64,000 nucleotides of DNA, taken from NCBI GenBank assembly GCA_002633005.1, contig NMRA01000595.1, positions 194,225 through 258,224 on the forward strand, given 5' to 3'. Source of the stretch: Phoronis australis. Lineage: Eukaryota; Phoronida; Phoronidae. The translations under genes and the position numbers were made by a program. How positions within the stretch are numbered: the stretch's first letter is position 1; every line of letters begins with the position of its first letter. Below, piece by piece: positions 24,801-34,359 of this stretch. The notes under the pieces were generated by a model, which did no database searches, was not told the DNA's origin, and worked only from the letters and a program-made list of their open reading frames with translations.

Positions 24801-26011
24801 AACTGAGTATGGCCCCAAACCGGTTTTTAAAAGCAATACCTTGCAACCGTTTTTTAATTATCTTTCAAAAGAATTCACCTTTTCTAAAAGCACCCCGTAC
24901 CACAAATTTTGATATCAAAAAGTTGACGAGACATTATGAAATATATTTTGTTGTTGAAACCCTTGAAAAATCAAGCAAACGTCAAGACTTCTACAGTTGT
25001 GTAGTGCAGTCAAACTGAAACGAAAACGAGAAAAGCAGCGGCGGCTTTTGTGATAGAGATTGTCAAAAATGATCGTTTTCATTTTGCATCATGCATCAAA
25101 TAAAATCTTTAATCCTGGGTGGGAAAGTCCCAAAGTCGAGGGTACTTGCATTGTCTTACAATAACCGTGAGAAATCCTAATCGGTGTCAAATTGAAACAA
25201 AAGTGAGAAAAACAATGGCAGCTTTTGTGATAGGGATTGTCAAAAAAGATCACAGCAGAACTTAAAGAGATGGCATCATACATCAAACGAATAAAACTTA
25301 AGACAATAGAATGGGTTTTGCATGATGTCTCTTATGAATAAAACAATATGTCCTTTTGATACGATCGAGTGATGGTATTTTAACCACTTCTTTATCTTAT
25401 TGTAAATATTGACATTATTTATGTAGATCGATGTAAATAAAGTGAAAGTGTAATACTATGTGACTTAGTGTATGAAAGTGCTTCCCCCTCCCATTTCCTC
25501 TATCCGTATTTTGTAATAATCTCATCTTAATTGCAAGCATAATCAATATGAGTTATTTTCAAAATACCTATTTGTTTTGTACGATGTACTGTTGCTTACG
25601 TTGTAAGGATACCTAACTAGGGCCACCCAACCCCAGCTATATTCACTAATTATAATTGATAATATGATTACTGCGTAAATGAATGTATTAAATGAGAAAA
25701 GAAATCACCTATTTTTTAATCCTACAGTTGGTTTACCCTTTTTGACTTTTAAAAATGCAACAAACCCAATTTTAAGGCTTAATTGGTAAATTGCTAAATA
25801 TTACTGGAATGTTTATTCCATGGCCTATCTACATTTGCAACATTTTACGTCACGTGTTCAATACATGGACAAAGTTATATTCTGTCATTGTAAGTTCATT
25901 ATGTTGCACATTTGAAATACTAGTCATACTTACATGGTAATTGACATGCACACCTTGCCTCAGCAACCATCGAACTTCATCAACTTCACCTCCTCCTACA
26001 GCCCTGAACAA
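1347..26011 (-). CDS. Partial multi-ankyrin-repeat gene (exons listed separately)
   Basis: Eight ankyrin-coding segments lie on one strand in the order 25934-26011, 19702-19794, 17608-17685 (decayed), 14734-14835, 9317-9418, 5830-5931, 2346-2447 and 1347-1442. Every segment is phase 0 and encodes about one repeat. I infer a single gene whose repeat domain grew by segmental duplication of exon plus intron. The 3' end is outside the window and the 5' end is uncertain, so no partner domain is visible. The gap at 15853-16695 may hide another exon. It might instead be several short genes or a partly dead locus; transcript data would decide. Confidence 0.55.
2346..2447 (-). CDS. Ankyrin-repeat exon, unit A (34 codons)
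   Basis: A TTCTTCAG acceptor, 102 nt of open frame and an AAG|GTAATA donor are visible on the minus strand, phase 0 to phase 0. The translation starts VIRRLGLRALEYTVVTG and ends MVQLLIEHGADPNK. The second half matches the ankyrin helix 2 and GAD-N turn. The first half departs from consensus: ALEY replaces TPLH. Because the exon is phase-symmetric, adding or losing a unit adds or removes one repeat without a frameshift. It differs from the unit D exon at about one third of positions although the introns are nearly identical. Confidence 0.8.
3518..3650. repeat. Boundary element between units A and B (GGGCGGCG...ccgccc type)
   Basis: This roughly 130-bp sequence begins TGGGCGGCG and contains ACTTTTTCAGTGCTGC, an ACCCATGG and GGCTGGGAGTTATAGCCC. 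The right edge in sister copies reads CGCCGCCCATG, the inverse of the left edge. Related copies end the other units (about 7003-7135, 10488-10620 and 15600-15720). A larger version with six internal repeats lies at 51963-52394. It is probably a small non-autonomous element whose copies sit at every unit junction. Confidence 0.65.
4317..4553 (+). pseudogene. Unrecognised Cys/Trp-rich open frame, intact only in unit B
   Basis: After a TGA at 4314 the plus strand is open for 78 codons to a TAG at 4551-4553. There is no ATG near the start, so it would have to be an exon or a fragment. The peptide looks protein-like: a charged stretch (EIEKRLIRKGEAKLIKI), then YDPNWYCAAAGKNWYQTGKW, then RRC, and a final ITCFKCKT. 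The CFKC and the earlier cysteines could form a small zinc site. The same block in units C (about 7800-8040) and D (about 11285-11520) has stops and a frameshift. I do not recognise the family. It may be a remnant of a transposon or host gene captured in the duplicated block. Confidence 0.35.
5830..5931 (-). CDS. Ankyrin-repeat exon, unit B (34 codons)
   Basis: On the minus strand a TTCTTTAG acceptor is followed by 102 nt of open frame and a CAG|GTAATA donor, phase 0. The translation begins VSRLFGQNVLEFAISRGK and ends LETVQVLLERGADPNQ, an ankyrin helix-turn with the GADPN core. It differs from the unit C exon at eight nucleotides, all amino-acid changing, while about 200 nt on its 3' side is identical in the two units. 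Confidence 0.82.
7136..10620. repeat. Segmental duplication unit C (3,485 bp)
   Basis: This is the same length as unit B and close to it throughout, including the boundary element at the right end. It contains ankyrin exon 9317-9418. The 78-codon frame of unit B is broken here: a TAA in place of TAC (about 7893) and a frameshift in the Trp-rich segment. Confidence 0.9.
9317..9418 (-). CDS. Ankyrin-repeat exon, unit C (34 codons)
   Basis: The acceptor is TTCTTTAG and the donor CAG|GTAATA, with 102 nt open between them, phase 0. The translation begins ISRLFGQDVLEYRISRGK and ends LEAVPVLSERGADPNQ. Relative to unit B the changes are V1I, N8D, F12Y, A13R, T21A, Q23P and L26S. P23 and S26 fall in the second helix and would be expected to weaken a normal ankyrin fold. 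This repeat may therefore be functionally altered or on its way to decay. Confidence 0.75.
12500..12656 (+). repeat. Left terminal inverted repeat of the Kolobok-like element
   Basis: About 157 bp, matching the reverse complement of 14288-14444 with a handful of mismatches. It contains CCGGAAGTGACG (12619-12630), which resembles a composite ETS/CRE promoter site. The same motif is mirrored in the right repeat at 14313-14324. Each terminal repeat may therefore carry the promoter for one of the two convergent genes; that part is inference. Confidence 0.85.
12764..13864 (+). pseudogene. THAP-domain transposase fragment (Kolobok-like), frameshifted and truncated
   Basis: It starts at ATG 12764 with MPHCCYVPGC, an FHRFP and RRTWLVRVKN, the N-terminal half of a THAP zinc finger. 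After a one-step frame change near 12930 the frame continues RVCGKHFLPSDYERD and KKDAIPSVLIP, the second half (Cys and His ligands, AVPSIF-like end). A Ser-rich linker follows, then a CQVCGEG...WECVTGHSGKW zinc-like region. A second frame change in the T8 run at 13636-13643 leads to SDSPGRSAKYTTYTLM, the start of the RNase-H-like catalytic core. It stops at 13862-13864, so most catalytic residues are missing. Confidence 0.8.
13799..14110 (-). pseudogene. Convergent transposon ORF with a P2X7-ballast-like cysteine motif
   Basis: ATG at 14110 begins MAGVGDPYHSDSSVSDGD, an acidic Ser/Asp-rich start. GGYMFEPEYNEAEY follows, and then WCKCTVCVVMPTSIECLCC (about residues 73-91). The spacing W-C-x-C-x2-C-x-x-MPT-x2-E-C-x-CC resembles the cysteine cluster of the P2X7 receptor intracellular 'ballast' region. 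I know similar proteins from other invertebrate genomes. From about 13846 to the stop at 13799 the peptide is only antisense of transposase sequence, so the internal deletion removed the true C-terminus. A second relic of this ORF lies near 63244-63345. Confidence 0.6.
14288..14444 (-). repeat. Right terminal inverted repeat of the Kolobok-like element
   Basis: Reverse complement of the left repeat, ending GGTTGCCTTCGCCT and followed by TTAA (14445-14448). It probably supplies the promoter and 5' leader for the minus-strand ORF that starts at 14110. Confidence 0.85.
14734..14835 (-). CDS. Ankyrin-repeat exon, unit D (34 codons)
   Basis: On the minus strand a TTCTTCAG acceptor, 102 nt of open frame and an AAG|GTAATA donor define the exon, phase 0. 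The translation begins VHRPIKTIAHVIEGSF and ends RERELLKLLFEPGADPNK. Only the terminal LL-x-E-x-GADPN part is close to the other units. Compared with unit A the exon differs at about 34 of 102 positions, while about 150 nt of intron on one side and 110 nt on the other differ at only about 3-5%. The Kolobok-like element lies downstream in the following intron. Confidence 0.72.
15811..15852. repeat. AT dinucleotide microsatellite running into the gap
   Basis: About 20 AT repeats run up to the first N at 15853, so the true length is unknown. The tract probably broke the assembly. Confidence 0.95.
15853..16695. other. Assembly gap (843 N)
   Basis: A continuous run of N. Any open frame spanning it is an artefact. 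Confidence 1.
16955..17690. repeat. Diverged 2.1-kb-spaced duplication, copy 1
   Basis: The sequence from GCAGCAACTATCCAAC onward recurs at 19056, an offset of about 2,100 bp, and similarity continues into an ankyrin exon in both copies. By eye it is clearly diverged (substitutions and small indels), older than the 3.5-kb array. The non-repeated stretches 16696-16954 and 17700-19055 show no gene. Confidence 0.75.
17608..17685 (-). pseudogene. Degenerate ankyrin-repeat exon
   Basis: The minus strand reads FERRTLMNGHVDVVKHLFDYG then VNQDD before GTTTTA. The GHVDVVKHLFDYG part is a typical ankyrin helix 2. The PLH turn is lost, the frame before the exon is not alignable to its sister at 19702-19794, and the donor GTTTTA is weak. 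An acceptor-like ACATGGACAG precedes it. Probably a decayed repeat. Confidence 0.5.
19056..19795. repeat. Diverged 2.1-kb-spaced duplication, copy 2
   Basis: Partner of 16955-17690. Homology covers the intron and the last part of the ankyrin exon and stops at the upstream side of that exon. Confidence 0.75.
19702..19794 (-). CDS. Ankyrin-repeat exon (31 codons)
   Basis: A CCCAG acceptor is followed by 93 nt of open frame in phase 0. The translation reads SLKRAPPLYTSTNDHIDVVN then LLLDYGLNVND, a good ankyrin repeat (APPLY for TPLH, HIDVVNLLLDYG). The donor would be GTTTTA, which is poor, and is shared with copy 1. Either the site is used inefficiently or the exon is no longer spliced normally. 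Confidence 0.6.
19865..20036. mobile_element. Fold-back (palindromic) MITE
   Basis: Two arms of about 80 bp, from TAGATTATTACATG and GTTATCTAGAGCCCGAGTGG to GGCGTTAGCC in the centre and back, are near-perfect inverted copies. It has no coding capacity, and folding would give a long hairpin. It lies within the minus-strand ankyrin gene's presumed intron. Confidence 0.8.
20037..22069. other. Stretch with no recognised gene
   Basis: No supported exon on either strand. A tRNA A-box-like word (TGGTGTAGTGG, about 20587) occurs without a B box. The short open frames present have no domain signature. It is probably intron or intergenic sequence of the minus-strand ankyrin gene. Confidence 0.6.
22070..22224. 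mobile_element. Small MITE with CAGTGGCGGAT-type ends
   Basis: The left end is CAGTGGCGGATTTAAGG. The right end, read in reverse, is CATAGGGGCGGATCCAGG. The G+C-rich interior includes GGGGCCACGCCCCC and CCCTGTCCCCCCAAATC. CAGTGGCG termini are typical of hAT-type non-autonomous elements. I could not verify an 8-bp target duplication. Confidence 0.5.
22225..24659. other. Stretch with no recognised gene
   Basis: AT-rich sequence with short open frames lacking recognisable domains or consistent splice sites. Nothing supported. Confidence 0.6.
24660..25020. repeat. Diverged copy of the 3.5-kb unit start
   Basis: GTCTTTTTGGTCAAACATTAC, TTTTTAATTATCTTTCAAAAG, GACGAGACATTATGAAAT and TCAAGCAAACGTCAAGACTTC line up with 1800-2020 and 190-330. 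This shows the unit start is an older dispersed sequence, present outside the young tandem array. Confidence 0.7.
25934..26011 (-). CDS. Ankyrin-repeat exon near the 5' end of the minus-strand gene (26 codons)
   Basis: A TTGTTACAG acceptor, 78 nt of open frame and a consensus CAT|GTAAGT donor are visible, phase 0. The translation is LFRAVGGGEVDEVRWLLRQG then VHVNYH. The pattern LFRAV-x(3)-E-x-DEV-x-x-LL-x-x-G-x-x-VN is typical of the first, capping ankyrin repeat of many proteins. It is the best-conserved and best-spliced ankyrin exon in the window. It shares phase 0 with all exons downstream on the minus strand (19.7, 14.7, 9.3, 5.8, 2.3 and 1.3 kb), so they can be joined in frame as one multi-ankyrin gene. 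Confidence 0.8.
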
Positions 26012-26700
26012 CTGTAACAATAAAGACATGATTCATCAAAGAACACACGCTACAATTTTCAATTTCTATATGAAGCTTGCGTGTCCTTACTACGCTAGTC
26101 TATTTAAGCAAGGCTAGTGATCTTTGTACAGTACACGAAATATTTTTTACTTTTATAGTTACTTCAGTGACAATTCAAGGTAAGAGTCAAGGCTTACTAT
26201 TCTGTGCATTAAGAAGACACAACTACATGCAAGTTCTCTAAATCTCTGTCACAAATATTGTGTTTTTCTATTACTTTACTCATACTATGAGTTCCTCGTT
26301 TACTTATGTTATGTAGTATTTGAGCTCATATTTCAATGAAAATAAAGAGCCAACTATTTACGACTTTATTTTGCACTGAAATACAGTAAAATCAATTTTG
26401 AGTACTCGAATTTTAATCCAAATGGATTAACTTTGTGTTATTGTGAATTAGTGATGGCCTGCACAGCTGTATCCCCAGGCCTTTTTCCTCAAAACGTCTT
26501 TCAATCCAGTCAGGTCGCCACTTCACGTGCAAAGTAAAATGAAATAGAACCTAAAAACTGCGCAACGTTGTGACATCACAAGATACCATGGGACCCGCAA
26601 ATGTTCATCAACTTCGCAGCCCACTATTGTGAATTGATGGCTCGTCTCTTGCGGTCCTGATTTCGATAGACTTAACTAGGAGATGGTTGGTGAAACTTAC

Positions 26701-26754
26701 CCACCAGCGTAACCAAAGCCTGATAGGTCGGAATGACGTTTTTAGGACTACCAT
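26701..26754 (-). CDS. Candidate first coding exon of the ankyrin gene
   Basis: The minus strand has an ATG at 26754 and 18 codons (MVVLKTSFRPIRLWLRWW) ending at a GGTGG|GTAAGT consensus donor, phase 0. This would join in frame to the exon at 26011. Evidence is only the donor and the matching phase. The frame stays open upstream of the ATG, and the peptide has no domain signature. Another first exon is quite possible. Confidence 0.25.
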
Positions 26755-27239
26755 GGAAGTTTGCACGCTCAAAATTTTGGTCGGCGTGCCCTCGCGACAG
26801 CTTAATTGGCATGCAGTGTCATCACTTCTCTTTAAAATTTTGCCACTAAATTTGCCACCCCTTCAAATCTCAGTAATTGCCACCGGGTCTCATTGCCTTA
26901 ACAATCAGTGGAGCACCACTGATAAGATAAGTGAGTTCCGTCCGAGGCAGCACCTCGGTAGATGGGCTGGGCACCGACGCCGGGAGAGAGCGGTGCACTC
27001 GAAAATTGTCAAGATTGGCACAAACATTTCACCAACAAGGAGACGTGAAGCGACGCAAAGTTGGTGGTGACCATGGAGAGGAACACTGTTGTCTTCCACC
27101 CGGGGTGGCGATAGAGAGCTTCTGATCACCCTTTGTTAGCTTGGTAAAAATTATTCAGACTCATCCGAGCAAAAATGGGGAGTGTGCCCTTGTTTATTTG
27201 CCTTCATTTCACATCGCCAAGTAGGGAAAGTCAGGGCGT
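26755..27239. other. Stretch with no recognised gene
   Basis: Moderately G+C-rich at 26900-27130, with overlapping short open frames on both strands but no domain or splice support. It could be promoter-proximal sequence for the minus-strand ankyrin gene; that is speculative. Confidence 0.4.
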
Positions 27240-27690
27240 AAAAATTCCAGGACACGTATTAGCAAATTTTAAAAACAATCCTAAACATCATTTTCACCCT
27301 GCAGGAAAAAATCAAGACCAAAGTTTATGAATTTAGGACCTAGAATTTATCACGTCTAATCTGTAATTGATCAAGCAAGGACCCAAAATGTAACAAGTCA
27401 GGACAGAAAATTTAATACCTCAAGACAGAAAATTAAAAACACCAGAAAGGTTTCTTGCCAGGAGACCACGTGACCATCCATAATCATTGATCAAAGGCAT
27501 AACGTTGGCACTTGGTAAAGGAGAGCTAAGAGTTCTATTTTTGTCCTGGCGGGATTAATTTTCAGCTGCGGTTTGATAAGTTTCCGGTCTTAAAGAGTTA
27601 AATTTTGGTCCTAGGCTGACCTGAGAAATTATAGGGTCCTGGCGTGATAAATTAAGGTTTTGAGTAAGGCTTTTGGTCCGCAGCGATTTT
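27240..27690. repeat. Degenerate short-period repeat in head-to-head orientation
   Basis: The left half repeats a loose motif such as CAGGACAGAAAATTTAATAC and AAGGACCCAAAATGTAAC. The right half carries the inverse, such as GTCCTGGCGTGATAAATT and TTAAATTTTGGTCCTAGG. Units are about 20-25 bp and poorly conserved. The whole block is a diverged inverted minisatellite, similar in layout to 56460-56800. Confidence 0.55.
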
Positions 27691-28110
27691 AATTGACGAA
27701 TAAAAAATATTTGTCTTGGAATTTTGTCCGCTTTTGCTTTCCATAGCCAATAGCCATTGTTCAAGATTGGCTGATAACCTAGTGCTGCTATACCGAGTCA
27801 GAATATCTGCATGAGTAAATTATAACCGTACTTGTTAGTTAGTGCAGAAACCACAATAACTTGCAGGATTCAAGTAAATGAAATGCAAACTTTCTAGTTT
27901 TTCTCCCAATAAGAAATTGATAAAATATCTCTGTTACACAGTAAGGTAAGATGGAAATGGGGAGGAAAAAGCACAAAAAACGAAAATCTCAAAATGGAGG
28001 ATTCACAATAATTTCGTTTTCAAAAAGATTTTGAACTCTCGTCAATGCCATTGCGACCTAAACGTTGAAATCAAATTACCATGCTCCCACATATTTGTCT
28101 TGGAATTGGT

Positions 28111-28672
28111 TAGGGGAGACCGGGGCTAGTTGGGCCCCGGGGCTAGTTGGGCCATCGCCCCAAACTCTGCTATTACATGTGCACTTTCAGCCTCAGTCAT
28201 TTTGAGCAATCATGCGACTTGTACCACTACACTAAAACCACGCTGGTTGAAGGCGGAGTATTTTTCTTGATCTGACAGGCAACGATTGGATTTTAACCCA
28301 GGTGAGCAAATTTTGGAGCTTCACTCGATTCAGTGCTGGCCATAAGCGGCCGTGAGCAGTGATGTAAAAATGTTTTGTTCGTGGGTTTTAACAACAGCTT
28401 ACTCTACAAGACAGGCCATCTGTTTCATCAGATTCCTCAGTGATTGATGAGGTAATCACGTGTGTATCATTTAGAGCTGTGGGGCAAGTTGGGCCCTTTG
28501 ACATGGGGCTAGTACATGTATGGCCAGGGTCCGAACTTGCTCCGTTCACTTTACTTGATATATCATCAATAAATGGGTTTTTTAGGAAATTTAATGAGTA
28601 GTATTAGACCGGCAGCCCAGAGCACTTAGCACCGATGAAGAAAGGGGTCGAACAAGCCCCGGTTTCCCCTAC
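28111..28672. mobile_element. Non-autonomous element with GGGGAGACCGGGGC ends
   Basis: The left end TAGGGGAGACCGGGGCTAGT and the right end (reversed) TAGGGGAAACCGGGGCTTGT are imperfect inverted repeats. GGGGCTAGTTGGGCC is repeated twice at the left, and GGGGCAAGTTGGGCCC occurs inside. There is no coding capacity. Confidence 0.6.
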
Positions 28673-31600
28673 TACCGTAAAAAAGAATTGAAGCACTGAT
28701 CAATCTGCCATCAACTTGGCTAACAACAACATTGTGGGCGAGTAGAACAACCTGTCAAAGTGATGACTGTTGGAATATTCTTTCTTGCTAATTCCATGAC
28801 TTATGCTGTATATTTGGGGATAACAATCAATTCCATCACGGTGTGGCTGGGTTTCAGACATCGTTTGTGTCTTACACGTATGTAGGTAGCGAGCAAAATA
28901 ATAGTACGGTTTAAGATCACCTTTATAGTCACCATGGCATAGAAATATACGAAACATTTCCAGCTGGTCTTCAACTTATCTTTATCGCAAATGTTATTCG
29001 CTGGAAGCGACCTGACACAGTAGCCACGTCAAAACGAAACTGAATTAAGCCATGAGTGAATCCAAACGGGTGAAACTAGACTGGCATTCCGCCAATCGGT
29101 TATTTCGTGACACTTGTTGTTGACTATAATTTTCTTAAAACAATATTCTTTCACCGTAACACAGTCATCAAGAATTTTGACTCAGTGGAACAATCGCAAA
29201 TGGATTATCATTTGCTCAATTTCCTAGATATGGCCGNAATACTATAGAAGGCACGCTTACATGCTTAGTAATTCAGTGGTTCTGGACAATTCACTGAATA
29301 CAATGTATGTATGCGTGTGTGAACAAACGTTTATCACTCAGTTAAGTTCAAAACAATATAGTGGTATAAACTGGTTTGGAAATTTCCTCATCGAGGCGAC
29401 AGGAAGTGCCCAAGTCAAGCTTTTTTTGTTTCTAGTCCAACGCCGGTAAATGGTTTTCAACTTCAAATAAGGAGACGCCAACAACAAACATCGAAACCAC
29501 AAAGTACAAGAGGAATAGAACAAGTTAAGTAGTCAAAAAGTGTCAAAGAACATCCAAAGTATTACCGCTTCCTGTACGTCCATACTCGCTGCCAAAATGC
29601 AACGAACTGGATTCGGCTTACTGTAAGGGTTTTTCCAAAGTGCTTTTGATAGGTTTTCAAATTAGGTCATTACATGTATGTTTCCATTTCTATCCGCTAG
29701 GGGATTCACGTCAGTGTCGACCGTGAAGGGACCAGGCAAAAAGAATACTCGGAACGTTGAGGTAAGACTGTTATCCAGGGGTACTGGTGTAAGGGACATG
29801 ACTGATGTGTGTAATTTGCATACCCTTGTCCGGACTGCTCCGCAGCGAAACCCCGAAAGCCAACTTGTAGGATTCGCGTTTATTACCGAATTCTCTAAAT
29901 GGATGGTTTTCAATTTTGCAGTTGAACTTCAAGAGAGGGCGTCATATTTTAACGAGTTTTGTGGTAAACAATAATCCAAAATGGTTGTTACAGCGTGACT
30001 GAGAAATTAGACGTATTGATTCGAATAAATTTTTAGTTTTTTAAAATTTACAACGAAAAGTATACTTTCATGGGAAAACAGTTTCTAGTTTACGAAAGGC
30101 TACTATTTCGATCCCATTTATCATGCTAACATCCTAACATGGAATATTTTTATTGTGGTGACCATGAGTGCCGGGGTAACCATAATTCCCAAGGCGCCGT
30201 ATTCAGCCCCGGTCGTCGCTGAGCCGCCAACCGGGGGCCTCCGTGATCATAGGATCTATTTTACACGAGGAGTTAGATGAAATAATACTGAACTACATGT
30301 ATCTTTGAGTAAGAGTCTTCCACGATACCGAAAAATACACAGGAAGAATGGTGTGAGAAGAAAATGTCTAGTGCTGACCTGTAGTCAATTAGACCATGTT
30401 GGGCGTCCCAATGGCGGAGATAATGAGTACTTATTTTTATTGTGTTTTGCAGCGAGGGTATTCATTTGCACGGATAAATCCGAACATATTTAAAACGGAT
30501 GTAGGCCTAAGTCTGCGCTCCGGCCAGGAAGCGAACTTTTAATTGAGACTACTTACCGCAATAAAGCATCTTTCAAATTGTTCTTCCCTCGGATGAAAAG
30601 TGATTTCTGAACTTGCAAAGAATTGTCAGTTCATTATTTGTTGAGACTTCGCTCCGCACATAACTTGACACATTGTGACATGGTTCATATGAATCAATAA
30701 TAAATTGTAAGCTCTGTCGAGCCCTTGGCATCATATCCACGTTGATTAAGAAACAATGAAAGGCGTATTTCACAATGGTACTGTAAGTGCTCTAAATAAA
30801 AAAATGTTTGTTGCCAGGCAGACGAAATAGCTACCACATGCCGAAGAATCCCAACACAGAGATTCCGTGCCTTTCGGTATTGCCCCGACTCTTGTGGCAA
30901 ATGGCAAATACACTACTATAAGCTAAATCGTTAAACTGAAAACGTGCACTTACAAAAACTGACTGACTTTTGACTAACTGTTAACGTGAACGAAGCCTTA
31001 CTAGTTTTTGAACGACCACTCGGGAGACCCTATCCCTGAAAATTTTTAATACCTCGTGTCTCCAGAAGTGGCGCCATGGGCAATTATTCAACAAATTTTC
31101 CTATATGAATACATACATTGTGCATTCGCTGCCGGCCTCTGTCGTTTATGCCTATGAGCGTACATGTATGTAACAAAAATCTTAATGCTCTTCATTGATT
31201 GAGAAAGGGTGAGTTAAGACCACTGTCATTATAACTGGGATCAGTTTCAAAAAAGTTTTTCTGTCTTAACCTAGCCCGAATTTGATTTTAACTTAAACAA
31301 ATTTTTGGTCTAAGTCTTAGTCGGTTATCATGAAACGTGTCCCTGGACTCATGCTCTTCCTTCCTTACATTCATGTTTAGAAGGACGTAGGCCTACAGTA
31401 CAGTTCATTATTGCTTACAGGCCAATTGCACTGCTCCGACCGGATTTCCAAACGTGTTTTACTATAACCAATTTTAATTCAAACAAACGGTAGCAATTCA
31501 ACAACATTGCCTTGGAAGAGTAATACACTTGAGAGTAAAATATTTTGGACATGGTTTACAGTTGCATGCCTCCGTCTACCATTCGGTAGGTTACGTACAC

Positions 31601-31903
31601 TGTTGGCCATCTTATTGAAGAACGTTAACTTAAAATCAATTACGTACCAGAGAAACTAGGCTGTGTCAACCAGTAAAAATGCACATTTTCTGACCGAAGA
31701 AAGATTAGTGACTTCAAAAAGCACACATTATATTTACGCGATATTGTTATTCTATTTTGGTCAACCCTCAAAGTCAAATTTTCATTTCTAATAAAGGTAC
31801 AATTATAGCACATGACACCTGATTAGGCTTAGCGCCAAGCATGAAATCACTAAATTATAAACGAGTATCGACGAACTTACTAAAAAACAGAAAAAAGATA
31901 AAC
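28673..31903. other. Stretch with no recognised gene
   Basis: Several open frames of 60-100 codons occur, none with a recognisable domain. A single N at 29237 marks an assembly join. Confidence 0.55.
29237..29237. other. Single-N assembly join
   Basis: Other single Ns lie at 55644, 58501 and 60596. The last two are flanked by duplicated sequence, so single N appears to mark contigs placed end to end with an unrecognised overlap. Confidence 0.8.
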
Positions 31904-31930
31904 AGGAGATAAGTTGCCAACTTATCTCCT
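31904..31930. repeat. Perfect short hairpin
   Basis: AGGAGATAAGTTG and its exact inverse are separated by a single C: 13-bp arms with a one-base centre. It is isolated in non-coding sequence. Role unknown. Confidence 0.85.
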
Positions 31931-34277
31931 AGTAGGCTAAACGCGTTGAATGTGGGGATCGCGTTTGTAAACCAATACGCCTTTTTAGCATACGAGTTTC
32001 AAAGTCAAGAAACGAACTACAACTAGGGCAACTAGGGACCAACATGACTGTTTTTCTAAAATGGAAAAGTAAATTATACCCGTCTTTGAAATTTTAACAC
32101 CGGTGACGATTTTAAGGAATTAGCGAGTAGGCTTTCTTCAGCATCGTGGCTAGCGCACGTGCATTAATGTGTGAACCGGTTAGAACGGTTTAGTCACAGT
32201 CTGGCTTAGGCTGGCTTTGGAGTAAACCACAAATTTTAGCGTAGATTTTGTCTCATGACACGTTTCATTACCTTATGAGAAGTGTGTGCACTTGATATAT
32301 AACATTACAAAAACATAGATTCAAAACGGTTTTGGGGGGAGCGGGATAATTTAGTAGAATTTGTAGATATTGTTAACAAATCACTAATTCTTTATTCACG
32401 ACATTTGAATAACAAACTATTTGCACCACCGAGCCTTCTGTGGCCGACTGCCGTTAGTGTACAATTGCAATCGGTAGGTGGCGCGAATTAGATACGGAAC
32501 AAGCCTTATCAGCGTTTATATCTGAGCAGTCGGGGAACATAACACAAGACGCTTATCAGACGTATTTGCTGCGAGGACGTGATCACATTCACTGGATTTT
32601 AGTTAGGGCGCACACTGAGAACAAGTGAGCTCAATGAACGGCAGTGTATTTCGGACAATGACAAGACAGTGATTTGTGGTGAGCCACAAGTTCAACAGCG
32701 TTCTGTTACTTGTGTATTATAGACTCGTCGGGTTAAGCGGTCAACGTTTCAGCTATTTTTAGAAATGACAAGGTCTTCCACATTCACTAGGCACAAAGCG
32801 GAATTCCTGGATGAGGACTGGACATGATACGTCAACTGGAATATGATACTGTTGCGAATGAAGGTTGCATTTTAATGCACCGAACACCTTGTGGGGATTC
32901 GGTTTAGAAAGAAGCTCAATACAAGGCCAATGAGTAACAAGTAGGTCACAACAGTCGTATTGACTTTGAATATTTAGTGAATTGCTCGTTGTGGATTGGG
33001 TAGGCCTACTCCTATAAAAGAGGCCATGGTATGACATGTTCGGGTCATAATAATCAGTTGGGTGATTTTTCGCGACGCATTCCCTTAGATAATGCCTTTC
33101 CCGACAACTTTTTTTTTGTAGAGGTACGGCAGTGTTCCGTTTGAACTCCCTACGAAGAGTTTACGTTGACGGTTCTAGCAAAATTTCTCTGAACTTGAAA
33201 TTACCCAAGATCGCACATGGAGTTAAGTTCTTTAGTGCAGTGCACTTCTTTATGAACCTGGACGTGATTATTTGCCGGAGTAAACTTGTCAAGTTTACTC
33301 AGATACATTGTTAGTTCAGACATTTGCAATCCTGAGATCAAGCTGAATGCCAAGTTCAAACACACAGGATTATACCTTTGTCTGTCCTGCAGGTCTGTGG
33401 CTTTTGTGGAAAACCCGGGTACCGTCCAAAAACGAGCTTTTGATTTTTACCACTGGTACACTTAAACGGTATAAAATTGGTCTTGATACTGTTCATCGCT
33501 CAGTTGAGAACTGAATGATGATCATTCATTATTACATTAGACCATGCTCAGTGCATAAAATGACACACCGACTAAGTCTTATCTCAAGGCAATAGGAGAC
33601 TGTCAGTCCTTTTGAAGCCCTAGCATCACCTCAGTGATTACACGAAAGGGTTACTTTTTCATAGGGTCTACCTGCTAATGAGTCGCTGTTCTAGTTAATC
33701 TTGCAATGAATGGGATTCCTCATGTGTTAGCGTCACCCTGGCCGAAAATGTCGGTGATTATTCCCAGCGCAATGAGTTGACATCAAATGGCATCATCGCG
33801 TATGGGTTTGCAATTTATTGTATGTGTTGAAGCACGCTTGCAATACATGGTTGCATGCACCAGTGCGTTTGTAAGCATACAGCTAATGCCAATCAGAATG
33901 TCGCTAGTTTGTAGAAAGTTTAGTTCATTTCAAAAATAATCATGATAAGTTTCCTATATGTATAAAAGGATGCCTTTTCATAAACAATTTCCCAACGAAA
34001 GGTTCTTATTTGCAACTATATACACAACTATGGAAAGGACGGGTTTATTAATTGTCAACATTTTAAAACTGTTATGGCACTGGTGCACATATTTTTAACA
34101 GCAAGATAATCTTCTGGGGACAGTTGCATAAGAAGTTATACGCCGTATAGCAACAGTGGCGTCACATTATCATGTGTCACGTTGTTATTGTTGAACAATG
34201 CTCCTGACGTCATGCAACTTATGCCAGTTTTGATGACCAAAAGCATGAAAATTTTGAGACATCCAGTTGAGAAAATA

Positions 34278-34359
34278 GATCAAGATTGAGTCGAATACTG
34301 GATTAAAAACTTATTAATTTTTGTAAGTTTTTAATCCAGTATTCGGCTCATTCTTGATC
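34278..34359. repeat. 36-bp inverted repeat with 10-bp loop
   Basis: Arms 34278-34313 and 34324-34359 (core GAATACTGGATTAAAAACTTA) pair with two mismatches. This is probably a small MITE or hairpin relic. The surrounding 31931-36349 shows no recognised gene. Confidence 0.85.
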
